A stretch of 64,000 bases of DNA, from the NCBI GenBank assembly GCA_963665265.2, contig OY762224.2:806001-870000 (forward strand). The letters run 5' to 3'. Below the pieces are notes generated by a model, which saw only the letters and a list, made by a program, of their open reading frames with translations, made no database searches and had not been told where the DNA came from. The DNA comes from CAXXHQ01 sp963665265. GTDB taxonomy: Bacteria > Planctomycetota > Planctomycetia > Pirellulales > Thermoguttaceae. This document shows positions 1 to 8,837 of this stretch, in pieces. Numbering within the stretch: the first letter of the stretch is position 1; each line of letters begins with the position of its first letter. Made by a program: the position numbers and the translations under genes.

Positions 1-448
1 CGGTTTCGCCCGGCTCGGTCACGACGTAATCTTGGAAATAGATGACCTTTTCCAAGGAGGTCGTCTTCATGTTCAACAACGCGCCCAAACGGCTGGGCAT
101 CGCCTTGAAGAACCAAATGTGAACGACCGGCGCGGCCAATTCGATGTGACCCATGCGTTTGCGACGCACGCGGCTATGGGTGATTTTCACGCCGCAGCGA
201 TCGCAGATCATGCCCTTGTACTTCATGCCGCGGTATTTTCCGCAGGAGCATTCCCAGTCCTTTTCCGGTCCGAAAATGCGTTCGCAGAACAAACCGTCCT
301 TTTCCGGACGATAGGTGCGGTAGTTGATCGTCTCCGGCTTTTTTACTTCGCCGAACGACCAACTGCGAATGTCGTGCGGACGAGCAAGGCTCACTTTTAC
401 GGAAACGTAATCATTTATGCGATCGTAAGACGTTTCGGCGGTGCTCAC
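1..448 (-). CDS. rpoC: RNA polymerase subunit beta' (partial, N-terminus only)
   Basis: Catalytic beta' subunit of RNA polymerase; the reading frame leaves the window at base 1, so only about the first 149 residues are seen. It starts with GTG at 448 (N-terminus STAETSYDRIND), with AAGGAG seven bases upstream. The N-terminal zinc-binding motif of beta' is visible as CSCGKYRG followed by CDRCGV. The segment MGHIELAAPVVHIWF is characteristic of the family. It lies 322 bp downstream of rpoB on the same strand, the usual order. The identification is certain; only the first tenth of the protein can be judged. Confidence 0.97.
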   Translation of the reverse strand, partial: MSTAETSYDRINDYVSVKVSLARPHDIRSWSFGEVKKPETINYRTYRPEKDGLFCERIFGPEKDWECSCGKYRGMKYKGMICDRCGVKITHSRVRRKRMGHIELAAPVVHIWFFKAMPSRLGALLNMKTTSLEKVIYFQDYVVTEPGET

Positions 449-770
449 TATGAACGCTCCTTGGGGTTCGCTCGCGAATCATCCCCGGTATCCTGCGGGA
501 AAATTCGGCGGGCTGGAGGCAGCGCTATTGATTCCGACGTGACCGGCGATCCCGTTCTTCGCAAACGCGGCCGCGTTTGCAATGCGTTTTTTCGCGAAAC
601 AGGATGCCGGCGTTCAAGGACTCAATAACAAGGTCTTGTTCGTTGGCGTCTCGAAGCGGAGGGCGTCGCACATCGGCGGGCCGCGTCGCTCCATGCGTAT
701 ATCTCTATTATTTTTCGCCGCGATCGGACGACGGAACGCGCCGTCCGATCTTCGGCGTTCGTTTTAAAAA
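449..770. other. rpoB-rpoC intergenic gap (322 bp) with one hairpin
   Basis: This gap is long for an rpoB-rpoC junction. The only clear structure is an inverted repeat, GATCGGACG at 722-730 and CGTCCGATC at 742-750, just downstream of the rpoB stop. On the rpoBC strand it is not followed by a T-run, so it may stabilise the rpoB mRNA end or act as a processing site rather than terminate. No convincing small gene was seen. The rpoC ribosome-binding site is at the left end. Confidence 0.5.
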
Positions 771-3700
771 TTACATGTGCGCTTTTTCAAGCTGCATGTT
801 CAAAGCCAAGCCGCGAATTTCGTTCGTAAGAACGTCGAAACTGGCGGGGGTGCCGGCCTCGAGCGTGTTCTCGCCCTTGACCATCGCTTCGTAAATTTTC
901 GTGCGGCCTTCCACGTCGTCGCTCTTCACGGTGAGCAATTCTTGGAGAATGAACGCCGACCCGTAGGCCTCGAGGGCCCACACTTCCATTTCCCCGAAGC
1001 GCTGACCGCCGAAGCGGGCCTTTCCGCCCAGGGGTTGCTGCGTAATTAGCGAGTAAGGACCGGTCGATCGGGCATGAACCTTGTCGTCGACCAAGTGATG
1101 CAGCTTGAGCATGTAGATGTAACCCACCGTGCTCTTTTGCTCCATCGCTTCGCCGGTGCGGCCGTCGAACAACTGAACCTTGCCCGACTCGGGCAGGTTC
1201 GCCGTCTTCAGCAGCTCGCGGATGCCGGACTCTTCGGCTCCGTCGAAAATCGGCGTAATCGCTTGGAAGCCCAGCGTGCCGGCGGCCCAGCCCAAGTGCG
1301 TCTCCAAAATCTGACCCACGTTCATACGGCTAGGAACGCCTAGCGGGTTCAGAAGGATTTGCACCGGCGTGCCGTCGGCCAAGAAGGGCATGTCCTCTTT
1401 CGGAAGAACGCGCGAGATAACACCCTTGTTACCGTGACGACCGGCCATCTTATCGCCGACCGAAATCACTCGCTTCGCCGCGACGTAAATCTTGACCATT
1501 TGCAAGACGCCGCTGCGGAGCTCGTCGCCGCGTTTCATCGAATTCAAAATACGGTCGCGGACGTCAATCGCCATTTCGACCGCCGGCCAATAGGTCTTGT
1601 GGACTTTCTCGATCTCGGCGCGACGCTGCGGGCTGCGAATGTCGAGCGACTCGATATTGAAGTTCGCGGCTTGCTCGGCGACGTAGCGATGCTCTTGACC
1701 TTCGACGAGGTGATTGCCTTCGTCGTCGGTGAGTTTGCGTTTCAAGACGTCTTCGAGTTGGCGGACCAATTCACCGAAGGCGACGGCGATTTGCTCGTTC
1801 CCCTTCGACTCGGCCTCTTTCAATTCGGCTTCGAACTTCTTGCGTTCGTCTTCGCTGAGGCTCATGCGACGCGAGAACTTGTGCGCGCCGATGACGATTC
1901 CTTCAACGCCCGACGGAACTTCCAGCGAATCGTTCTTCACGTCTTCGCCGGCTCGACCGAAAATGGCGTGCAACAATTTTTCTTCCGGCGTTAGTTCGGT
2001 CTTCGACTTCGGCGAAACCTTACCCACGAGAATGTCGCCGGGGCGAACGAACGTTCCGACGCGGACGATGCCGTTCTCGTCGAGATTGCGAAGTTGCTTT
2101 TCGCTGACGTTGGGAATATCGCGGGTGAACTCCTCGCGGCCGAGCTTCGTTTCGCGAATTTCGATGTCGAACTCTTCGATGTGAATCGAAGTGAAGACGT
2201 CGTTCTGCACCAGCTCCTCGCTGATGATGATCGCGTCCTCGAAGTTGTAACCGTCCCAGGCGAGGAAGGCGACCAAGACGTTGCGTCCCAAGGCGAGTTG
2301 ACCATGTTCGGTCGCGGCGCCGTCGGCGATGACTTGGCCTTTTTCGATTTTATCGCCCACGTTCACGAGCGGCTTTTGATTTTGGCAGGTCCGTTCGTTC
2401 AAGCCCACGAACTTGCGTAGCTTGTAAACGTCGGGACCGATCTCGATTTGCGTGGCGTCCACTTTCGTGACGACGCCCTTGCGGGCGGCGCGGACGAGCA
2501 TGCTCGAGTTGATCGCGCATTCGCGTTCCAAGCCCGTGGCGACCAAAGGCGCCTCGGAGACGAGCAACGGCACGGCTTGGCGTTGCATGTTGGAACCCAT
2601 CAATGCGCGGTTCGCGTCGTCGTGTTCCAAGAAGGGGATCAGACCTGCCGAAACGCCGACCATTTGGGACGGCGCCACGTCGAGATATTGAACCTTATCA
2701 ATCGGGACAATTTGGAACTCGCCGTGCAAACGCGCGATGATCGTCTCGCCGACGAGCTTATTGTTCTCGACTTTCGAGTCGGCGGGCGCCAAAACGGCCT
2801 CGTGCTCTTGATCCGCGCGAAGCCATTCGATCTCTTCGGTCAAAACGCCCTTGGAGACTTTCTGGTAAGGCGTGACGAGGAAGCCGTAGTCGTCAACGCC
2901 GGCGTAAATCCCCAAGCTGGAGATCAAGCCGATGTTCGTGCCTTCAGGCGTCTCGATCGGACAGATGCGGCCGTAGTGCGAAATGTGAACGTCGCGGACT
3001 TCGAAGCCCGCTCGCTTGCGATTCAAACCGCCGGGGCCCAACGCCGAAAGACGACGTTCGTGCGTGAGCATCGAAAGCGGGTTCGTCTGGTCGACGACTT
3101 GCGACAACTCGCCGCGGCCGAAGAAATACTCGATCGCCGCCGAAATGCTTTTCGGGTTGACCAAGCTGCGCGGCGTCATGTCGGCGATGTCCTTCAAGCT
3201 CATGCGCTCTTGGACCGTGCGGCGAAGCTTGAGGAAACCCTTCCGCAATTCGTCGCAAGCCAGTTCGTCGATCGTGCGGAGACGACGATTGCCCAAGTGG
3301 TCAATGTCGTCGATCTCAACGTCGCCGTCGCCGTTGCGAAGCTTCGTCAAGTAGCGAACCGCCGCGATCAAGTCGTCGGCGCGAAGGGTCATCTCCGTCT
3401 CCGGCACGCTTTGACCGAGCTTGCGGTTGATGCGGAAACGACCGACGCGACCAAGACGGTAGCGGTTCGTATCATAGAATTTCTCGTTAAAGAGAGCTTT
3501 CGCCTTCTCCAATTGCGGCGGGTTGCCGGGGCGCAAGCGCTGATAAATCCGCAACAAAGCCTCTTCGTGGCTAGCGGTCGCGTCGTCGGCCAACGCATTC
3601 AGCAGCAACGGATTCTTCGGATCGCTCATAACCTCGACGGAGGTCAGGCCGGACGTGCAAATCGTCTCAGCTGCGTTCTTCGTGATCTTCTGGCCGCACT

Positions 3701-4484
3701 CGACGATGATTTCGCCAGCGCGTTCGCTTCCTGCGGGATAAATGACGTCGCCGACGGCGATCTTGCCTTCAACTTTGACGACGCTTCGACCGTCGACGAT
3801 TTTTTCCGTCGTCGTGTCGTAGAACGCGCGAAGCAAGTTCGAATTGTCCGTGTACTTCGGATCCATCGCGCGAAGCAACGTCATGATCGAGAACTTGCCG
3901 CTCTGATCGATGCGCACCGAAAGACTTTCCTTGCGGGTGATGTTCAGTTCGATCCAGCTTCCGCGTTCGGGAATGATGCGACAGCTATGATCGCGACGAT
4001 CGCTGCCCGTCTCCTGAGCCATCACGAAATCGATGCCGGGGCTGCGGTGCAATTGGTTCACCACGACGCGTTCGGCGCCGTTGATGATGAACTCGCCGCC
4101 GCCAAGCATGATCGGAATGTCGCCGAGATAAACTTCCTCTTCGACCGGCTGCTCTTTCGTCAAACGAAGCCAAACCTTGAACGGACGACCGTAAGTCAAA
4201 CGCAATTGGCGGCATTCATCCGGTTCGTAACGCGGCTTTCCCAACTCGTAGCGGACGTATTCCAGGCGAAGCGTCTTGTCGTAGCTTTCAATCGGGAAAA
4301 TTTCGCGCAACACGCTCTCGATGCCTTGGTCTTTTCGCTTCTGCCAAGGAATTTCGTGTTGAAGGAAGGCTTGATAGCCGCGAGTTTGGATTTGGGTGAG
4401 GTCGGGAATGAGATAAGGAGGACGTTGGCTGCCGAAGCGACGGATTTCCTTAGGAACAATGCGTCGTTGAGCGGATGTCGCCAT
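771..4484 (-). CDS. rpoB: RNA polymerase subunit beta
   Basis: Beta subunit of RNA polymerase, 1237 residues. The start chosen is ATG at 4484 (MATSAQRRIVPKEIRRFG), preceded by GGAGG; an upstream in-frame ATG would add 38 residues that do not look like RpoB. The rifampicin region is easily found (GELSQVVDQTNPLSMLTHE then RRLSALGPGG). The positions equivalent to E. coli Q513, D516, H526, R529 and S531 keep the sensitive-type residues. The C-terminal region (GGKARFGGQRFGEMEVWALE) is intact. It is followed by rpoC and separated from rplL by a terminator and a long leader. Confidence 0.98.
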   Translation of the reverse strand: MATSAQRRIVPKEIRRFGSQRPPYLIPDLTQIQTRGYQAFLQHEIPWQKRKDQGIESVLREIFPIESYDKTLRLEYVRYELGKPRYEPDECRQLRLTYGRPFKVWLRLTKEQPVEEEVYLGDIPIMLGGGEFIINGAERVVVNQLHRSPGIDFVMAQETGSDRRDHSCRIIPERGSWIELNITRKESLSVRIDQSGKFSIMTLLRAMDPKYTDNSNLLRAFYDTTTEKIVDGRSVVKVEGKIAVGDVIYPAGSERAGEIIVECGQKITKNAAETICTSGLTSVEVMSDPKNPLLLNALADDATASHEEALLRIYQRLRPGNPPQLEKAKALFNEKFYDTNRYRLGRVGRFRINRKLGQSVPETEMTLRADDLIAAVRYLTKLRNGDGDVEIDDIDHLGNRRLRTIDELACDELRKGFLKLRRTVQERMSLKDIADMTPRSLVNPKSISAAIEYFFGRGELSQVVDQTNPLSMLTHERRLSALGPGGLNRKRAGFEVRDVHISHYGRICPIETPEGTNIGLISSLGIYAGVDDYGFLVTPYQKVSKGVLTEEIEWLRADQEHEAVLAPADSKVENNKLVGETIIARLHGEFQIVPIDKVQYLDVAPSQMVGVSAGLIPFLEHDDANRALMGSNMQRQAVPLLVSEAPLVATGLERECAINSSMLVRAARKGVVTKVDATQIEIGPDVYKLRKFVGLNERTCQNQKPLVNVGDKIEKGQVIADGAATEHGQLALGRNVLVAFLAWDGYNFEDAIIISEELVQNDVFTSIHIEEFDIEIRETKLGREEFTRDIPNVSEKQLRNLDENGIVRVGTFVRPGDILVGKVSPKSKTELTPEEKLLHAIFGRAGEDVKNDSLEVPSGVEGIVIGAHKFSRRMSLSEDERKKFEAELKEAESKGNEQIAVAFGELVRQLEDVLKRKLTDDEGNHLVEGQEHRYVAEQAANFNIESLDIRSPQRRAEIEKVHKTYWPAVEMAIDVRDRILNSMKRGDELRSGVLQMVKIYVAAKRVISVGDKMAGRHGNKGVISRVLPKEDMPFLADGTPVQILLNPLGVPSRMNVGQILETHLGWAAGTLGFQAITPIFDGAEESGIRELLKTANLPESGKVQLFDGRTGEAMEQKSTVGYIYMLKLHHLVDDKVHARSTGPYSLITQQPLGGKARFGGQRFGEMEVWALEAYGSAFILQELLTVKSDDVEGRTKIYEAMVKGENTLEAGTPASFDVLTNEIRGLALNMQLEKAHM

Positions 4485-5264
4485 GGATAAAAACCCTCCG
4501 ATGTGTTCGAAATGCGCGATATGTACGGGTAAACGTCTCAACTCGACGGCGAGTCGAAACGCGAAAAAGCCGACGCGCGGCCGGCGCGACGGCTCCATTT
4601 TTTATACGGCTATAACGGCGGAACGCCCTGCGTGCGGCGGTCGCCCGATCGCTTCGCATCGCGAAGAAACGTCAGCAGGCCCGTTACTCGCGCAATCCAA
4701 GTTCCGTCGCAGCCGGAACGTCGCGAGTCTGACGAGCCTACTAGTTTCATGGGCGAAAGCGGATTTCTCAACGACGCACCCATGCAACTCACAGTCTTCG
4801 ATGCTTGAAGACGCGGAACAATCGAGGCAAGTCGTTTTGGAAAAATAATGCGGCGCAGGAGGATACGGCAGGAATCGGCATCTATGATACACGATCCCCC
4901 CAACCCTCGGCGAGGGCGGTTTTCAATAAAAGAACTGAGCTTAAGCCTTGCGATCATCAGCGTCCCTCCTCCCTAGAGAAGAGGGTATTAAGGTTGCTTA
5001 CGTCCGCAAACCGAAAATCCGTTCCCCGTCTATCTCATCCCAAAGAACGAAATAAACAAGGACTGGCGGAGCTACATGGAAATTGAAATCCGCGCAATCT
5101 TGGCAATCTCACGAGTGTATCGCAAAATTGACTAAGCCAAAAGCGGGATGCGCGCCAATTTTTTTCATTTGCGCGCTAATTTCCGAGCGACAAAGACGAC
5201 TGAATAAAATACCAGTTCAACCTATACTAACGCAAAGCTTGCATTTACCGCAAACTAACGCGAG
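4485..5264. other. long rpoB leader / rplL-rpoB intergenic gap
   Basis: The rplL-rpoB gap totals 916 bp; 780 bp of it lie between the rplL terminator and the rpoB start. No conserved reading frame is seen on either strand. On the rpoB strand a possible promoter lies at 5206-5235, which would leave an mRNA leader of about 700 nt. The longest minus-strand frame here (4602-4892) has no recognisable composition or motif. The stretch may hold a regulatory leader, but I cannot identify an element in it. Confidence 0.4.
5206..5235 (-). promoter_or_regulatory. possible rpoBC promoter
   Basis: On the minus strand, TTGCGT (5230-5235) and TATTTT (5206-5211) are separated by 18 bp. The site lies just downstream of the rplL terminator and upstream of the rpoB leader. 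The same -35 hexamer, TTGCGT, occurs before the tRNA-tuf cluster. The match is moderate and rests on position as much as on sequence. Confidence 0.3.
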
Positions 5265-5268
5265 ACAG

Positions 5269-5316
5269 GAAGAAAATTCGCCTGGAGCGCGACCAAACAG
5301 TCTGCGCTCCCAGGCG
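5269..5316 (-). terminator. intrinsic terminator after rplL
   Basis: The arms CGCCTGGAGCGC (5279-5290) and GCGCTCCCAGGCG (5304-5316) form a 12-bp stem with a single bulge. On the minus strand this is followed by AATTTTCTTCC. It lies 85 bp past the rplL stop and should end or attenuate transcription before rpoB. Confidence 0.75.
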
Positions 5317-5400
5317 AGAATTTATATCGTCGTCGATACCGACGGAGTCGGAACGGGCGTTCCACACCGTCTCATGCTCCCAACGGCGAGTCGGGCGACG

Positions 5401-5817
5401 CTACTTGATCGAGACCTTGGCGCCGGCGACTTCGAGCTCTTTCTTGAGCTTCTCGGCGTCTTCTTTCGAAACGCCTTCCTTGACCTTGGCGGGAACGCCT
5501 TCGACCATGTCCTTCGATTCCTTGAGGCCAAGGCCGGTCGCCGCGCGAACGACCTTGATCACGCCGATCTTCTTCGGCTCTTCATAGGATTCGAGGATCA
5601 CGTCGAACTCGGTCTTCTCGACGGCGGCGGCTGCAGCGTCGCCTCCGGCGGGAGCGGCGGCCATCACAACGGCGCCGCCGGCGGCGGGCTTAATGCCGTG
5701 AACGTCGGCGAGATAATCGCTCAGTTCTTTCGCCTCTTTGAGAGTAAGAGCGACAATCTTGTCGCCCAATTCGACGGACAATGCGGAAAATTGGCGGGAA
5801 GCTTGATCAGTCGCCAT
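5401..5817 (-). CDS. rplL: 50S ribosomal protein L7/L12
   Basis: Stalk protein of the large ribosomal subunit that recruits translation factors; 138 residues. The N-terminal dimerisation part contains LTLKEAKELSDYL. An alanine-rich flexible hinge follows (around residues 48-64), then the conserved C-terminal domain (KTEFDVILE, KIGVIKVVR, TGLGLKESKDMVE, KEDAEKLKKELE). The hinge and N-terminal domain are slightly longer than the usual 120-130 residues. The start ATG at 5817 has GAAAGG upstream. It follows rplJ after 261 bp, and a strong terminator lies after it. Confidence 0.97.
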   Translation of the reverse strand: MATDQASRQFSALSVELGDKIVALTLKEAKELSDYLADVHGIKPAAGGAVVMAAAPAGGDAAAAAVEKTEFDVILESYEEPKKIGVIKVVRAATGLGLKESKDMVEGVPAKVKEGVSKEDAEKLKKELEVAGAKVSIK

Positions 5818-6078
5818 GACGATTACGATCCTTTCTCACATGGGCGTCGCGAACTCAGCGGAGCTGTATGCCGGTCGCGACGCTATTGCTACTGCGAATA
5901 ATGGTCTTGTTTGTTTGACCGGTCGGGCCCGTCCCAACCAATCACGATATATATAAAACTTGTCCGTTTCGCCCGGCCTCACGCCGTCGCCAAAACCGAC
6001 AATCTTTCAAAACGCAATTCGTCGCACAATTGCGACGATCGAGGCAAGCGGCGGAAAACGCCGCTCGCTACTCACCAG

Positions 6079-6651
6079 CTACTCGGCGGGAGCGTCGCCA
6101 GCGGCTTCGCTCGGAGCGGCCTCGGCAGACTCTTCGGCGCCTTCGCCTTTTTGCTCGATCTGGCTCGCCAACGCGCCGCCGACCGATTCCAATTGACTTG
6201 CCAATTCGCCGGCTGGGCCGAGAATTTGACCGAGCAACATCGAAAGTTGTTCGGCGCGACTCGGCCATTTAGCCACGTCGGCGACCTGAACGGCCGTCAA
6301 TTTTTCGCCGTCCATCACTCCCCCGCGAGTTTCGAACGGCTTATTCTTGTCGTCCGAAGCGATGCGAGTGACTTCTTTCGCGAGACTGACGATGTCTTCC
6401 GCGCCCCAGCATACGGCCGCAGTTCCGTCGATCCCGTCGAATAATTTTTCAAGCGGAGTGTCTTTGGTAGCACGAGCGGCCAAACTGTTCTTCACCACGA
6501 GAACGTGGATGTTTTTGTTCGCCAACTCCGTCCGCAAACGCATCATGGCGTTCGAGGTCAACCCGATCATATTCACCAACAGAGCGTCATTGACGCCGGT
6601 CAAGCGACCGCGAAGGTGATCCGTTATGAGGTTCTTTACGTATTTGCTCAT
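6079..6651 (-). CDS. rplJ: 50S ribosomal protein L10
   Basis: L10 anchors the L7/L12 stalk to 23S rRNA; 190 residues. The core fold motifs are present (VKNLITDHLRGRL at the start, NKNIHVLVVKNSLAARA near residue 50). The C-terminal helix that binds L12 dimers is followed by an acidic, alanine-rich tail (EGAEESAEAAPSEAAGD), an extension beyond the usual ~165-175 residues. The start has AAGGAA upstream and lies 17 bp after rplA, so the two are surely co-transcribed. There is no room here for a long L10-binding leader directly before rplJ. Confidence 0.96.
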   Translation of the reverse strand: MSKYVKNLITDHLRGRLTGVNDALLVNMIGLTSNAMMRLRTELANKNIHVLVVKNSLAARATKDTPLEKLFDGIDGTAAVCWGAEDIVSLAKEVTRIASDDKNKPFETRGGVMDGEKLTAVQVADVAKWPSRAEQLSMLLGQILGPAGELASQLESVGGALASQIEQKGEGAEESAEAAPSEAAGDAPAE

Positions 6652-6668
6652 CTGGCTTTTTCCTTACC

Positions 6669-7355
6669 TTACGCCGCCGGGATGCGCACGCTCGGACTCA
6701 TCGTGGCGCTAATGGCGATGGTCTTGATGTATTGGCCCTTGACGGCGCTCGGCTTAATCGCGTTGATAAAACGCAAGAAGGCCGAAATATTTTCCGTCAG
6801 CTTCTCGGCGTCGAAGCTCAGCTTGCCGACGATCGCATGGACGTTTCCGTCCTTATCGTTGCGAAATTCGACTTTACCGGCTTTGTACTCTTTGACCGCC
6901 TTAGCAAGATCCGGGGTGACCGTTCCAGCTCGAGGCGACGGCATTAATCCGCGGGGACCGAGGACTTTACCCAACGGGCCGACGACGCCCATCATGTCCG
7001 GCGCAGCGATACAGACGTCGAAATCCGTCCAACCGCCTTTAATCTTCTCGGCCAACTCGGGACCGCCGACTTCATCGGCTCCGGCCGCTTTCGCTTCGTC
7101 AACTTTGTCGCCCTTAGCGAATACGATCACGCGAAGCGACTTACCGATGCCGTGAGGCAAAACGATCGATCCGCGAACGAGTTGATCGGCTTGTTTGGGA
7201 TCGATGCCCAATCGAAGGGCGATCTCGACAGTTTGATCGAACTTCGTCGTATTGAATGTCTTGAGCGTTTGAACCGCTTCGGGCAAAGGCAAAACGTTTG
7301 CGCCAGGCCCCTTTGCGGTCATCGCTTTCATGCGTTTTGTTAGCTTTTTCGGCAT
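6669..7355 (-). CDS. rplA: 50S ribosomal protein L1
   Basis: L1 forms the L1 stalk, moves E-site tRNA and represses its own operon in many bacteria; 228 residues, the normal length. Signature stretches include FDQTVEIALRLGIDPKQADQ, the loop LGKVLGPRGLMPSPRAGTVT, and the C-terminal FLRFINAIKPSAVKGQYI. The start ATG at 7355 is preceded by GGAGGG. It follows rplK by three bases, so translation is likely coupled. Confidence 0.97.
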   Translation of the reverse strand: MPKKLTKRMKAMTAKGPGANVLPLPEAVQTLKTFNTTKFDQTVEIALRLGIDPKQADQLVRGSIVLPHGIGKSLRVIVFAKGDKVDEAKAAGADEVGGPELAEKIKGGWTDFDVCIAAPDMMGVVGPLGKVLGPRGLMPSPRAGTVTPDLAKAVKEYKAGKVEFRNDKDGNVHAIVGKLSFDAEKLTENISAFLRFINAIKPSAVKGQYIKTIAISATMSPSVRIPAA

Positions 7356-7358
7356 CGG

Positions 7359-7784
7359 TTAACCCTCCACTTCCAGGCCCATGCTGCGAGCTGTGCCGCG
7401 GACCAAATTTCGGGCGTGCTCGATGTCTCGCGCGTTCAAGTCCGCCATTTTCATCTTGCAGATTTCATCAACCTGCGCGATCGTTACCTTGCCGACCTTT
7501 TCCTTATTAGGAACGCCGGAGCCTTTGGCGATACCGGCGGCCTTCTTCAAAAGTGCGGCGGCGGGCGGGCTCTTCAGAGTGAATTCAAACGAGCGATCGT
7601 TATAGACTCGAACGACAACCGGAATCGGCATGCCGCCCGCGTCACGGGTCTTCTCGTTGAATTGCTGGACGAACTGGCCGAGATTAATACCGAATCGGCC
7701 TAAAGAGGTGCCGACCGGCGGAGCGGGCGTAGCCTGTCCGCCAGGCACCTGAAATTTCACTTCACCTACTAATTGTTTGGCCAT
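7359..7784 (-). CDS. rplK: 50S ribosomal protein L11
   Basis: L11 binds the GTPase-associated region of 23S rRNA; 141 residues, normal length. The N-terminal domain has the proline-rich switch PAPPVGTSLGRFGINLGQFV. The C-terminal RNA-binding domain contains GSGVPNKEKVGKVT and ends in a typical segment about AR-SMGLEVEG. It follows nusG after a 145-bp spacer that carries a pair of inverted REP-like palindromes (7819-7891) and directly precedes rplA. Confidence 0.97.
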   Translation of the reverse strand: MAKQLVGEVKFQVPGGQATPAPPVGTSLGRFGINLGQFVQQFNEKTRDAGGMPIPVVVRVYNDRSFEFTLKSPPAAALLKKAAGIAKGSGVPNKEKVGKVTIAQVDEICKMKMADLNARDIEHARNLVRGTARSMGLEVEG

Positions 7785-7818
7785 ATCTCACCGATCTAGT
7801 TACCCAAAATGGCCATGC

Positions 7819-7891
7819 GTAGGAAGCGGTTCGCTGCCTGCCGGATTGAAGCGGTTGTAGTCCAATCGGCAGCTTAAAAGCAGCCTCCTAC
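7819..7891. repeat. paired inverted REP-like elements (BIME-like) between nusG and rplK
   Basis: The element begins with GTAGGA (7819) and ends with TCCTAC (7891). Each end carries an imperfect palindrome (GGAAGCG/CGCTGCC on the left, GGCAGCTT/AAGCAGCC on the right). The inner arms GCCGGATTG and CAATCGGC pair across the middle. Two GTAG-plus-stem units facing each other is the layout of a bacterial interspersed mosaic element. It sits within the leader between two highly expressed genes. Confidence 0.65.
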
Positions 7892-7929
7892 ATGATCCGT
7901 TTCGGGCGTTTCGTTATGTGTACGAAGCC

Positions 7930-8772
7930 TTAAAGAGCTTCGATCTGCCAATACTCCAATGTGACGGGCGTACTTCGCCCAAAAATGTTAATCATCACGG
8001 TCACCTGACCGTTGGTCTGATCGATCGCGTCGACCGTACCCTCGAAATTCTCGAACGTGCCCTCTTTAATCTTAACTTTGTCGCCGACCGCAAAAGCGAT
8101 CTTCAGCTTCGGCGTCTTATCGCTTTTCTCTTCCGTCTTGGCGAGAATGCGTTCAATTTCATGCGGCAACATCGGAGTGGGACGACCGGCCGCGCCCGTG
8201 AAATCGCCGACGCCCGGCGTTTCGCGAACAAGGAACCACGTGTCGTCATTAAACTCCATATTAATAATCAAGTAGCCGGGATAAAGCTTTCGCTTCACCA
8301 CGCGTTTTTTTCCGCCTTTAACCTCAGTGACCTTCTCGACCGGAACGATAATATCGCCGAAAAAACGTTCCAAGCCGCCAATGGCGATACGGCGAAGAAT
8401 ACCTTCGCGAATCGAATCCTCACGGTTACTCTGAACCTTAAGGATATACCACTGCATATTCAGGGCTTGCTCGTCATTCGAAAGATCTTCAAGCGGCTTA
8501 ACTTCCGCGGCAGATTCGTCAACCGGAACGACGGCTTCTTCTCCGGAAACGCTGGACGACTCTTCACCAACGCCGCCTTCGGCGGAAGGCTCTTCAACAG
8601 CATCAACGCTCTCAGGAGCCAAAACGCCAGATGACTCAACAGCCTGCCCAACCTCAGCCGCTTCTTCCAGCGCGGGCACAACGGGCGATTCCTGCAAAGA
8701 GGACGCTTCCGTCGCCGCATCTACCGGCTCAGCGAGGTTCGGGTCCGTCGGATTTATAGGTTGATCGCTCAC
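7930..8772 (-). CDS. nusG: transcription termination/antitermination protein NusG with acidic N-terminal extension
   Basis: NusG binds RNA polymerase and couples transcription to Rho or the ribosome. The NGN domain starts at residue 106 (MQWYILKVQSNREDSIREG, later KLYPGYLIINMEF and ETPGVGDFTG), and the KOW domain is at about 225-275 (VGDKVKIKEGTFENFEGTV). The core is about 175 residues, but the frame starts at GTG 8772 and adds some 105 acidic, Ala/Ser/Pro-rich residues. An internal ATG at 8457 would give a standard NusG but has no clear ribosome-binding site. It follows secE by 65 bp. Confidence 0.95.
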   Translation of the reverse strand: MSDQPINPTDPNLAEPVDAATEASSLQESPVVPALEEAAEVGQAVESSGVLAPESVDAVEEPSAEGGVGEESSSVSGEEAVVPVDESAAEVKPLEDLSNDEQALNMQWYILKVQSNREDSIREGILRRIAIGGLERFFGDIIVPVEKVTEVKGGKKRVVKRKLYPGYLIINMEFNDDTWFLVRETPGVGDFTGAAGRPTPMLPHEIERILAKTEEKSDKTPKLKIAFAVGDKVKIKEGTFENFEGTVDAIDQTNGQVTVMINIFGRSTPVTLEYWQIEAL

Positions 8773-8837
8773 GCCACACTCTCATTTATCAATTGTTTTA
8801 CCGTCCGCATTTCGCGGGCGAAATCCGACAAAGCCAA

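Noticed and set aside
2448..4490. 680-codon plus-strand frame opposite rpoB
   Set aside because: It is the antisense shadow of rpoB, caused by codon bias in a GC-rich gene; composition is Arg/His/Asp-rich with no domain.
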